Below are positions 56,201 through 64,000 of a stretch of DNA of 64,000 nt, one piece after another. The position numbers and the translations under genes are program-made. The stretch lies in NCBI RefSeq assembly GCF_002157225.2, contig NZ_CP020038.1:558001-622000 (forward strand), read 5' to 3'. Each line of letters starts with the position of its first letter. Position 1 is the stretch's first letter. The DNA comes from Agarilytica rhodophyticola. GTDB lineage: Bacteria > Pseudomonadota > Gammaproteobacteria > Pseudomonadales > Cellvibrionaceae. Below the pieces are notes generated by a model, which had not been told where the DNA came from, searched no databases, and saw nothing but the letters and a program-made list of their open reading frames with translations.

Positions 56201-56401
56201 GTATATTTTAATGATTGTTTAGATCTTGGTGCTATATTAGAAAGTGCTGCTGATGCTTTTGTTAAGGACTGTAGAAAAAACGATATGTCTGTTAGAAGTT
56301 TAGATATTGCAATTGAGCTATCGCCTTTTCAACTGCAAGAATATTTAATGAAGGTTCTGCCTGATTTTATATCAGGCACTAAAGAGGAGAGCGAACAGTA
56401 A
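53264..56401 (+). CDS. phosphorylase kinase alpha/beta-like (GH15-related) protein
   Basis: A 1045-residue cytoplasmic protein. Residues 1-430 form a GH15-like (alpha/alpha)6 domain strikingly close to the regulatory alpha and beta subunits of eukaryotic phosphorylase kinase: [85 protein letters not shown]. The resemblance continues past the catalytic-like domain ([56 protein letters not shown]), where ordinary glucoamylases have no equivalent. The C-terminal 400 residues were not assigned. No kinase or glycogen gene is adjacent. It may act as a glucan-binding scaffold or hydrolase; activity is unknown. Confidence 0.88.
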   Translation: [1045 protein letters not shown]

Positions 56402-56647
56402 GCTTGACCAAAATCAACTAAATAAATAGCCCTATTTAAATAGTATTGCACACAAGAGTTAAAGCGCGCTATTGTTGAATTTGATGCAGTTGGTAGGTTT
56501 TTTGGAAGATCTTGATAGTAGGTTTTTAAGTATATTATGTGGTTTTTGTTAGAGGATATGCCTTTTAATACTTTAAAAATTTATGTTGTTATTGTTAAGG
56601 TGTTGAACTATGACATTACCTCTATTAGGAATAGGTTCTAGTATTAC

Positions 56648-57334
56648 ATGCAGGCTAATTTACGCATTTATATTTTTGTTTTTTTATGTAGTGTGATACC
56701 TGTTGTATCGGCGGAAAATTTTATTTTAGGATATTCACCTGAACATGTGTTTAGTGATAAAAATATTTTAAAAAGAGTGACTTGTGCGTTTAACTATGCA
56801 GGCCATGGGGTATCACTAGTACAATTACCAGCAAAACGTTCTCTGGAAATGTCTAAGAGGGCGAACATCGATGGTGACGTAGGACGCATAGAACAAGTTT
56901 ACCGTGAAGAAAGTTCTCTGCTGCCTATTATGACGCCTGTTTCGTCTATAGATTTATGGGTATATGGACGCCCGGGTCTCGATATTAGCCATGAGAGTGA
57001 CGTGATTAACTATACGTTAGTTCCGATTTTAGGTATTCGCTATTTCGAACGTTTTCCCCACACTATCTATAAGCGTAGCAATCAAGCAAGCTCACTAACG
57101 GGAGCGTTGAGCATGATAAGAGCGAAGCGTGGTGACTATACTTTTTGGAGCAAGGATATCGGAATGGAAATAAATCGCCGTCATTTGAATCAGCATATTA
57201 TCTCTTATTTTGACGAACCTATTGATCAACAATACTTATTTACTATGCTTAATCGCAAGCATAAAAAATACATTCCCGACTTAGAAAAAGCCTACCTAGC
57301 AACACAGATGGATTATTCCTGTGCTGCTCAATAG
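56648..57334 (+). CDS. periplasmic solute-binding-like protein
   Basis: A 228-residue protein with a signal peptide (1-22, cleavage VVSA before ENFILGYSPEH) and the layout of small SBP_bac_3-like periplasmic proteins (LPAKRSLEMSKRANIDGDVGRIE, SSIDLWVYGRP, HLNQHIISYFDEPI). No transporter genes are nearby, so it is more likely an orphan sensor or scavenging protein than part of an ABC importer. The ribosome-binding site is weak. It is convergent with dxs, with only 28 bp between the stops. Confidence 0.75.
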   Translation: MQANLRIYIFVFLCSVIPVVSAENFILGYSPEHVFSDKNILKRVTCAFNYAGHGVSLVQLPAKRSLEMSKRANIDGDVGRIEQVYREESSLLPIMTPVSSIDLWVYGRPGLDISHESDVINYTLVPILGIRYFERFPHTIYKRSNQASSLTGALSMIRAKRGDYTFWSKDIGMEINRRHLNQHIISYFDEPIDQQYLFTMLNRKHKKYIPDLEKAYLATQMDYSCAAQ

Positions 57335-57362
57335 ATACTTGGATAAAACTTGTTAATAGGCT

Positions 57363-59294
57363 CTAGTGAGAGAATACTCTAGTACTTGAAAGTGGCACTT
57401 GTCGAGTAGCTAGTTTTTCTAGCCATTGAATAATTTGGTTTTCAATACCCTTGCTGCTGAGGTTTGCTTCATCAAGTAACTGCTCGCGCTTGCCGTGTTG
57501 GTAATACTTGTCGGGCAAGCCAATGGTAAGAGTGGGGATGGTAAAGCCCTCGCTACTTAACCATTCGATAACGCCTGCACCCGCGCCACCAGCTACGGCG
57601 TTTTCCTCTACAGTAATAATGTAATCGTGCTGAGCTATTTGATCCAATATGAGTTCAGTATCAAATGGTTTTGCCCATCTCATATCACATACGGTGTATT
57701 GATTTTTCTTGGCGACATTCATGACTTGAGGTAGTAAAACACCAAAATTTAAAATGCAAACACTGCGACCACTGTGGATTTTTTTGCCTTTGCCCACGGC
57801 AAATTTTTGATCTTCTACGATGATGTCCTTACCTGGCCCTGTGCCTCTTGGGTAGCGAACTGCCGAAGGGCCTTGATAATGGTAAGCAGAATACAAAAGT
57901 TGGCGACACTCATTTTCATCACTGGGTGTCGCGATAATCATATTAGGAATGCAGCGCATAAAAGAGATATCGAAACTCCCAGCATGTGTTGGGCCGTCTT
58001 CGCCAACAAGACCTGCACGATCAATAGCAAAAGTTACGTCCAAGTTTTGAAGTGCCACATCGTGCACAAGCTGATCATATGCTCGTTGTAAAAATGTAGA
58101 ATAAATAGCGACCACAGGTTTTATATTTTCACATGCAAGTCCTGCCGCGAAAGTAACGGCATGTTGTTCAGCAATCGCGACATCATGAAATCTATTTGGA
58201 TATACCTCTGAAAATTCAACCATTCCAGAGCCTTCGCACATAGCGGGTGTGATGGCAACCAGAGATTCGTCTTCAGCAGCCACATCACATAACCAATCGC
58301 CAAAAACGGTCTGATATTTTTTCTTGTTTGATATAGCGGGCTTTGGCGCATTAACCTTTACTTTGGGCTCTATTTTGTTAAGTGCGTGATAGCCCACAGG
58401 GTCACTCACCGCAGGCGCAAAGCCATGCCCTTTTTGGGTGATGATATGGAGCAGTTTAGGGCCTTTCATCGCCAATAAATTGCGCAAGTAAGGTACTAGG
58501 TGATGTAGGTCATGGCCGTTAATAGGCCCTACATAATAAAAGCCGAGTTCTTCGAACATTGTGCCAGGAGACACCATGCCTTTCAGATGTTCTTCGGTCT
58601 TACGCGCTAGCTCCCATGCCTGGGGAATTTTTGTGAGTACGCGCTTACTTCCCTCCCGCAGAGCGTGATATGTCTTGCTGGCCCAGATCTTTGAGAAGTA
58701 AGTAGCTAAACCGCCGACATTTTTGGAAATAGACATATTGTTGTCGTTTAGTACGACCAGAAGATCGCTCTTGGTATGTGCCGCGTGGTTGAGTGCTTCA
58801 AAAGCCATACCGGCGGTCATGGCACCATCGCCTATAACGGCCACAGCTTGTTGGCCTAACCCAAGTAGATCTGACGCTTCTGACATGCCCAGAGCGGCAC
58901 CGATAGAAGTACTGGAGTGGCCTACACCAAAGGTATCGAAAGGACTTTCGCTGCGCTTGGGAAAACCTGATATACCCTGCCATTGGCGAATGCCTGCCAT
59001 TTCATCTCTGCGACCCGTTAAAATCTTGTGTGGGTAGGTCTGATGGCCTACATCCCATACAATACGATCATTGGGAGTATTCAAAACATAGTGTAGGGCT
59101 ATGGTAAGCTCAACAACACCGAGACCCGCGCCAAAATGCCCTCCTGTCTGGCCGACGGTAAAAAGCAAGAATTCCCGCAATTCACTGGCAAGCTGCTCAA
59201 GTTGGTTCTCTTTAAGCTTGCGTAAATCTGCCGGGCAATCGATGCCGTCTAGTAGTGGGGTTTCTGGCCTTTCTAATGGGATGGTGTCAAACAT
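57363..59294 (-). CDS. dxs: Dxs, 1-deoxy-D-xylulose-5-phosphate synthase
   Basis: A 643-residue thiamine-diphosphate enzyme that condenses pyruvate and glyceraldehyde 3-phosphate, the first step of the MEP isoprenoid pathway. Present: DVGHQTYPHKILTGRRD, the ThDP motif GDGAMTAGMAFEALNHA with the downstream NDNNMSIS, the transketolase-like central part (AIAEQHAVTFAAGLA, DRAGLVGEDGPTHAG) and the C-terminal EENAVAGGAG. Length matches E. coli Dxs. It lies downstream of ppc on the same strand, 274 bp apart. Confidence 0.98.
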   Translation of the reverse strand: MFDTIPLERPETPLLDGIDCPADLRKLKENQLEQLASELREFLLFTVGQTGGHFGAGLGVVELTIALHYVLNTPNDRIVWDVGHQTYPHKILTGRRDEMAGIRQWQGISGFPKRSESPFDTFGVGHSSTSIGAALGMSEASDLLGLGQQAVAVIGDGAMTAGMAFEALNHAAHTKSDLLVVLNDNNMSISKNVGGLATYFSKIWASKTYHALREGSKRVLTKIPQAWELARKTEEHLKGMVSPGTMFEELGFYYVGPINGHDLHHLVPYLRNLLAMKGPKLLHIITQKGHGFAPAVSDPVGYHALNKIEPKVKVNAPKPAISNKKKYQTVFGDWLCDVAAEDESLVAITPAMCEGSGMVEFSEVYPNRFHDVAIAEQHAVTFAAGLACENIKPVVAIYSTFLQRAYDQLVHDVALQNLDVTFAIDRAGLVGEDGPTHAGSFDISFMRCIPNMIIATPSDENECRQLLYSAYHYQGPSAVRYPRGTGPGKDIIVEDQKFAVGKGKKIHSGRSVCILNFGVLLPQVMNVAKKNQYTVCDMRWAKPFDTELILDQIAQHDYIITVEENAVAGGAGAGVIEWLSSEGFTIPTLTIGLPDKYYQHGKREQLLDEANLSSKGIENQIIQWLEKLATRQVPLSSTRVFSH

Positions 59295-59568
59295 TAATAA
59301 ATACTTCTATAGTTCCATAGCATAGATAGATACGCGGCTAATTCTAATGGCTTAAGCCACTACTATATCACCGCTTTTTTATTGTGTCGTCTTTATGACG
59401 GTTGAGATCAGCACACTAAAACTCCAATTGTATTGTGTCCTGATGTGCTTTGAAAGCCCTAGTGCGAATCCTTCGCCAGAGTGGCGCTAACCGGTTGTTT
59501 TACCGATCAGCGCATATGTCAGAGCCTTTGGCTGTTTATGTTAGCCTTTGTGATGTGGAACTTACGAG

Positions 59569-62187
59569 CTAGCCAGTATTGCGCATACCAGCGGAGATGC
59601 CCGCCATCGTTACTTTCAATGCTTGATCCAGCTCTGAGCTTATTTCTCCTGCTCTGCGCTCACGTTTGAGGAGTTCTGCTTGGAGGTAGTTAAGCGGGTC
59701 TATGTAAGGCTTGCGGACATTAATGGATAGTTGTAATAGGGGGTTATCATCAAGTAGAGCCGGTTGCTGTTTGATGCTATTGAGATGGTTTTCCAGGTTG
59801 ATCAAGTCTTTACGTAGTTGATCGCCGAAGGTGTGTAAGTCCGGTGACACTAATAACTTTTCATAGTAGCCACAAATTTGTCCATCAGCCTTACCTACCA
59901 CCATTTCAAGTAAATCCAAGAAGCTGGAGAAAAACGGCCATTCACTTACCATTTCTGCCAGTACTTCAGGGGATTTTTCCTGAGCATACTCTAATGCCTG
60001 AGAGCAGCCCAACCAGCTGGGTAGATTAAGCCGCACTTGCATCCAAGCAAATACCCAAGGAATTGCTCGCAGGCTTTCTACTCCGCCCTCCGCTTTACGT
60101 TTGGCTGGGCGAGAGCCCAGTGCTAGTTTACCCAACTCTTGTTCGGGGGTAAGGGTTCTGAAATAAGGAACAAAGTTTGGGTCTTCACGCACTACGCCTC
60201 GATAGGATTTGAGGCTGGCTTGTGCCATCTGCTCGATCAGGTCACGCCATGATTGCTGAGGTGGCGGCGTTGGCGCAGTGGTTGCCTTAAGAGTCGCGTG
60301 CACGTAATTAGATAAGCTCTTGAAAGCAATTCTTGGTATACCGAACTTGTAGCGGATCATTTCTCCCTGTTCGGTTACGCGGATATGGCCTTTTACAGAC
60401 CCTGGTGGCTGAGAAGCCATGGCTTTTTCCACTGGGCCACCGCCACGGCCGACCGTGCCGCCACGGCCATGGAATAAACTCAAAGTAATATCGTGCTGCT
60501 CGGATAAGCTCACCAGTTTTTCTTGCGCTTTGTACTGTGCCCAGGTGGCTGCTACTTTACCGGCGTCTTTGGCAGAGTCAGAGTAACCAATCATCACTGT
60601 CTGCTCGCCTTTGCAGTATTGTTGGTACCAGTGCATTTGCCAAAGTTGGTTCATCACCGACGGGGCACGATCCAAATCGTCCAACGTTTCAAATAAGGGG
60701 ACGATAGGCACTCGCCAAGTAGAGCCGGTTTCTTTAAGGAGCAGAGCGACAGCCAACACATCTGACGGTTGCTGGGCCATAGATATAACGTAATGAGAAA
60801 GGGTTTCTCGAGGCTGTTTGGCGATCACGCGGCAAGTGGCGATTACTTCGGCCGAGTCATTAGACAGAGGTAAATCGTGAGGCAGCAAAGGACGTTTGCT
60901 GGCGAGCTGCTCTAACAAGAATTCTTGTCGCTGTTGCTCATCCCACTGGCGGTAATTACCCAAGTCCAGGTATTCCGTTAGCTCGTCCAATACTTGAACG
61001 TGACGGTCACCGTCTTGTCGAATGTCGAGAGGCTGTAAATTAATGCCAAAGGCGTAGAGGCGTCTTATGGTATCGAGTAGGGGGCCATTTGCAATGTGTT
61101 CGAAGTTCTGAGCAATTAACGAGTTGTAGCACATCATCAGAGGGTCTAGCAGCTCTTTTTGCGAGCGAATAATATCTTCAGGCTCGGCGACATTTTCTTC
61201 TCTCAGACGCGCTTCAGTCCAAATAATGGTTTTTTTCAAACGCTCGTTAATACCAGCTAAAAGTGTTCTGTAGGGGGTGGCGCTCTTCACTCCAATGGCA
61301 TCAAGTAGTTCTGGACTCGCTTGATGCATACTAAGATCCCCGCCTATATTCTGGAAATCATCAAGATAGAGTTCAGCGGCCTTCCAACGGCCAAGTAAGA
61401 TAACCTTTTCGGTAACATCGTGGGTAACATTGGGGTTACCATCACGATCTCCCCCCATCCAGGAAAAAAACTGGAAAGGTTTAATATCCAAAGGTAAACC
61501 TTGGCCCAGCCGGCGGCGGCAGATGCGATCAAAATGGCGGACGAAATCAGGTGCTGCTCGCCATAAGCTATTCTCAATAACGGCAAAGCCCCATTTGGCT
61601 TCGTCGACGGCCGTTGGCCGTTCGCTACGAATCTCGTCGGTGTTCCATATCTCTTCGATTAAACGATGCAAGCGGCCTTGTAATTTATTTCTCTCATAAG
61701 TGAGTAAATCACTACGGGACATATCAGATAGAGTATCGGCCACGGCTTCGTATTTACGTATGAGGGTGCGTCTTGTCACTTCTGTGGGGTGTGCTGTGAG
61801 TACCAGGCTGATTTTTAAGTTTTGAATCAGTTGGTTAAGTTCGTCTTTGCCGGTATCCTTCGCTAGTTGTTCGAGTAAGGCATCCAAGCGATCTTCTGTT
61901 TGAGCAGCAGCACTGCACAGATATTCCTGGTCTGCGATATTGGCCAAGTTCAGAAATTGGTTAAATGCTCTGACTATGGGTAATATATCTTTATCTTCGA
62001 GTTGGCTAAGAAAATCAATTAGAGGGGTTGAATCGCCATCTTGCGCTTGGGTCAGAGTTTTTGACAGAGCTCGAATTTCTTCTACTTTCTTGTAAAGTTT
62101 TGGGCCTTCGTGCTCAAGTAAAGTTTCACCAAGTAACTGTCCCAGTAGTCTTACATTATCTCTCAATATTTCGGGCAACTGTTGCAT
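59569..62187 (-). CDS. ppc: Ppc, phosphoenolpyruvate carboxylase
   Basis: An 872-residue anaplerotic enzyme that makes oxaloacetate from phosphoenolpyruvate and bicarbonate. The ATG at 62185-62187 is chosen because AGGAGAG precedes it; an in-frame start at 62211 lacks such a site. Catalytic strings are intact: TAHPTEVTRRT (His), the Gly-rich loop FHGRGGTVGRGGGP, GYSDSAKDAGK and the C-terminal MAGISAGMRNTG. Length is that of bacterial Ppc. Control is expected to be allosteric. Confidence 0.98.
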   Translation of the reverse strand: MQQLPEILRDNVRLLGQLLGETLLEHEGPKLYKKVEEIRALSKTLTQAQDGDSTPLIDFLSQLEDKDILPIVRAFNQFLNLANIADQEYLCSAAAQTEDRLDALLEQLAKDTGKDELNQLIQNLKISLVLTAHPTEVTRRTLIRKYEAVADTLSDMSRSDLLTYERNKLQGRLHRLIEEIWNTDEIRSERPTAVDEAKWGFAVIENSLWRAAPDFVRHFDRICRRRLGQGLPLDIKPFQFFSWMGGDRDGNPNVTHDVTEKVILLGRWKAAELYLDDFQNIGGDLSMHQASPELLDAIGVKSATPYRTLLAGINERLKKTIIWTEARLREENVAEPEDIIRSQKELLDPLMMCYNSLIAQNFEHIANGPLLDTIRRLYAFGINLQPLDIRQDGDRHVQVLDELTEYLDLGNYRQWDEQQRQEFLLEQLASKRPLLPHDLPLSNDSAEVIATCRVIAKQPRETLSHYVISMAQQPSDVLAVALLLKETGSTWRVPIVPLFETLDDLDRAPSVMNQLWQMHWYQQYCKGEQTVMIGYSDSAKDAGKVAATWAQYKAQEKLVSLSEQHDITLSLFHGRGGTVGRGGGPVEKAMASQPPGSVKGHIRVTEQGEMIRYKFGIPRIAFKSLSNYVHATLKATTAPTPPPQQSWRDLIEQMAQASLKSYRGVVREDPNFVPYFRTLTPEQELGKLALGSRPAKRKAEGGVESLRAIPWVFAWMQVRLNLPSWLGCSQALEYAQEKSPEVLAEMVSEWPFFSSFLDLLEMVVGKADGQICGYYEKLLVSPDLHTFGDQLRKDLINLENHLNSIKQQPALLDDNPLLQLSINVRKPYIDPLNYLQAELLKRERRAGEISSELDQALKVTMAGISAGMRNTG

Positions 62188-62635
62188 AACTCTCCTATGG
62201 CTGCAGGCCAATAGATTGACGGAATATTAAATACGGTTAGTACGTGTATTTGAATTGTTTAGACGTTTTCTATGAGGAATAAAAAAATTAGTGGTTTGTG
62301 ATTTCATTCTCGACTTTTTGAAACTTTATCAGGCACTGGTCGCATATGCAAAATAGTATTCTGTTTTGATTGATAAATGTACGTATAGGATAAATTTTAT
62401 GTTATATGTAAGGTTTTCCCTGATAACTCATCAGTTGTAAACAGAAAAAGCGATGAATGCCGATTTCGCTGACAGACCCTAAATTTAAATCTGTGAACAA
62501 TATTTTATGAAAACGGATAATTTATAGAGGGATGAACTAGTATATTGCTCATCTGTAGTGGAGGTTGTTTTGGAACTTGTTGGTAGCCTCAATGTCTGGT
62601 TGTTTTTTATGCTCTAAACTGAGGAAATGTCGATA
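62188..62635. other. intergenic region between divergent ppc and hydrolase genes
   Basis: About 450 bp of AT-rich DNA with no gene seen. Promoters for both flanking genes should be here. No palindrome or repeat stood out. Confidence 0.45.
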
Positions 62636-63553
62636 ATGCTGTTTGCAATAAAGCAAGGTGTGCGAGTATTCATGCTGCTAGTTTTAACTGTTACTTTAAC
62701 GGCATGTTTTGCCCCTGACGCAATTGTTAAAAGTGGTGATGTCGCCGACGGGTTAATCGCCAAGGAGCTTGTCTCATCTCACCTAATCGCCAACCAAGCG
62801 ACTCGTATTCACTATGTTATGCGTAAAAACGACTCTAAGAATCTTATTGTTTTTATCCATGGGACACCGGGTAGCTGGACTGTGTTTTCGCCACAGTTGA
62901 GTGATGAAAAGCTAGTAGAGAATGCAAATTTGGTTGCCATTGATAGGCCAGGTTGGGGAGGCTCGACGATTTTTAACGATGACGGTAACTTATCCCTCGC
63001 TAGACAATCCCAGCTTATTGGGCCGGTGTTATCTGAATTACGGCACATGTTCGATAGTGATAACTTAGTTTTAGTAGGCCATTCACTCGGTGGCTCGCTA
63101 GTGCCTAGGATAGCTATGGATTATCCAGAACTGGTGGATGCTGTTGTAGTTTTGGCAGGCGATCTAACTGATCAGTATCCTGCGGCACACTGGTACAATA
63201 ATCTTGCTACTTGGCTATTAGTAAAATGGATGTTGCCATCTGAAATGGTAAAAGCCAATGATGAAGTTTTAGCATTGCAAGACAGCTTGACAGAGATGAA
63301 ACCTCTCTGGCGAAAGCTGCGTGCTCCATTGCTTATTGTGCAGGGAAATAAAGACGAATTGGTTGACCCACGTCATGCGGATTTTGCCGAAAAGGTTGGA
63401 TCTCCAGGTGGCGTTAGGGTAGAGCGCTTTGCCGATGGGGGGCATCTCGTACATCTCACGCACGCTCAAAAAGTGAGTCAATTAATTGCCCAAATGCTTT
63501 TACGAAAAGAAACGTCCATGTCTCTTCTTGATGAGCCGCTTCTTGATGAGTAA
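62636..63553 (+). CDS. alpha/beta-hydrolase lipoprotein
   Basis: A hydrolase of about 305 residues. Two in-frame ATG codons compete: 62627 and 62636; GAGGAA at 62621-62626 is too close to the first, so the second is used. A lipoprotein signal ends TLTAC (lipobox), so it is anchored in the envelope. The nucleophile elbow GHSLGG and the oxyanion segment HGTPGSW are intact, with late DELVDPRHA (Asp) and DGGHLVH (His) completing the triad. The substrate is unknown; esters or lactones are typical. Confidence 0.9.
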   Translation: MLFAIKQGVRVFMLLVLTVTLTACFAPDAIVKSGDVADGLIAKELVSSHLIANQATRIHYVMRKNDSKNLIVFIHGTPGSWTVFSPQLSDEKLVENANLVAIDRPGWGGSTIFNDDGNLSLARQSQLIGPVLSELRHMFDSDNLVLVGHSLGGSLVPRIAMDYPELVDAVVVLAGDLTDQYPAAHWYNNLATWLLVKWMLPSEMVKANDEVLALQDSLTEMKPLWRKLRAPLLIVQGNKDELVDPRHADFAEKVGSPGGVRVERFADGGHLVHLTHAQKVSQLIAQMLLRKETSMSLLDEPLLDE

Positions 63554-63596
63554 ATTCAATTGGCGTAAGCCGTGTTAGACGCAGTCAAGCCTGGGC

Positions 63597-64000
63597 TTAG
63601 TGGAAAATATTTTCTTCGCCTGGGAACACACCAGTTTTAACATCCGCGGCATATTTTTTTAGTGCGCTAGGAATATCTTTACTCTCTATTAAAAAGTTTT
63701 TCGAGAACTTTGGTGGTTTTGGGGTCAAGCCCAAAATATCATTGATAACTAATACCTGAGCATCGGTGAATTTTCCTGCGCCAATACCAATGGTGGGGAT
63801 ACTAATATTTTCAGTAATTTCTTCTGCCACTTTTTCTGGAACACATTCGAGTAATAATATATCGGCTCCAGCAGCCTCTAAAGCCATTGCATCACTAATT
63901 AGTTTTCGAGCCTGTTCAGGTGTTCTACCCTGTACGCGAAAGCCTCCCAACTTATTAACAGACTGAGGTGTTAAGCCGATATGTGCGCACACCGGTATAC
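63597..64000 (-). CDS. panB: PanB, ketopantoate hydroxymethyltransferase (partial, 5' end missing)
   Basis: The C-terminal half of 3-methyl-2-oxobutanoate hydroxymethyltransferase, the first step of pantothenate synthesis. The reading frame is open to the window edge; the sequence IPVCAHIGLTPQSVNKLGGF continues past 63992, so the true start lies to the right of 64000. Family landmarks: HIGLTPQ, GADILLLECVP, and IPTIGIGAG with the downstream QVLVINDILGL. The terminal KKYAADVKTGVFPGEENIFH is the usual end. It converges on the hydrolase gene, with 43 bp between stops. Confidence 0.96.
   Translation of the reverse strand, partial: IPVCAHIGLTPQSVNKLGGFRVQGRTPEQARKLISDAMALEAAGADILLLECVPEKVAEEITENISIPTIGIGAGKFTDAQVLVINDILGLTPKPPKFSKNFLIESKDIPSALKKYAADVKTGVFPGEENIFH

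Noticed and set aside
1-64000. CRISPR array, transposase, integrase or prophage genes
   Set aside because: No regularly spaced repeats, no transposase- or phage-like protein and no terminal inverted repeats were seen anywhere in the window.

Overview
The window looks like the chromosome of a free-living or host-associated marine-type gammaproteobacterium. Genes are dense and mostly short operons, the DNA is moderately AT-rich by eye (long intergenic stretches very AT-rich), an E. coli-type LexA box precedes yebG, and the housekeeping set (oxyR/ahpCF, creD, tex, tag, yigZ, dxs, ppc, panB) is gammaproteobacterial. No rRNA, tRNA, insertion sequence, prophage or CRISPR array was recognised. The species cannot be named from this sequence alone.

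Layout. 0.5-5.4 kb: two convergent secreted zinc proteases, one with a metzincin-like motif and a lectin-like C terminus, one an M36 fungalysin. 6.5-9.8 kb: the peroxide module oxyR / ahpC-ahpF, divergent. 9.9-13.6 kb: a small RING-finger-like protein, creD with a CreB-type box, and an AraC regulator divergent from a YHS-domain protein. 13.8-17.4 kb: a REC-PAS-GGDEF-EAL protein, SOS-regulated yebG and a YfaZ-type barrel. 17.7-21.2 kb: a five-gene envelope operon (SH3-barrel, barrel, TlpA thioredoxin, DUF4266 lipoprotein, DUF3570). 21.5-31.1 kb: an HzsA-like two-haem lipoprotein facing a three-gene operon of secreted proteins (one CxxCH protein, one LamG/two-CxxCH lipoprotein, one Tat-exported DUF1501-like protein), followed by an HpaR-like MarR regulator. 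32.5-41.5 kb: tex, an M48 protease with three AIM24-family paralogues, a YkgJ protein, an unusual Trm112-like/N2227-like/PqqD-like methyltransferase and a DMT exporter.

42.4-45.9 kb holds the most interesting module: a tRNA-dependent cyclodipeptide synthase, immediately followed by a MASE1 membrane hybrid histidine kinase and a stand-alone histidine-phosphotransfer-like (DHp) protein. The order suggests a diketopiperazine signal made and sensed by one locus, analogous in logic to CqsA/CqsS; this is inference. 45.9-50.4 kb: cupin, tag, a GntR-controlled ABC exporter, an unrecognised 172-residue protein and yigZ. 50.5-57.3 kb: a RoxA-like dihaem cytochrome, a 1045-residue protein that resembles eukaryotic phosphorylase kinase alpha/beta over its whole recognisable length, and a small periplasmic binding protein. 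57.4-64 kb: dxs, ppc, a lipoprotein alpha/beta hydrolase, and the 3' part of panB running off the window.

Two genes (the RING-like protein with a possible N-myristoylation signal, and the phosphorylase-kinase-like protein) look eukaryote-like and may hint at life with a eukaryotic host, but that is only an inference.
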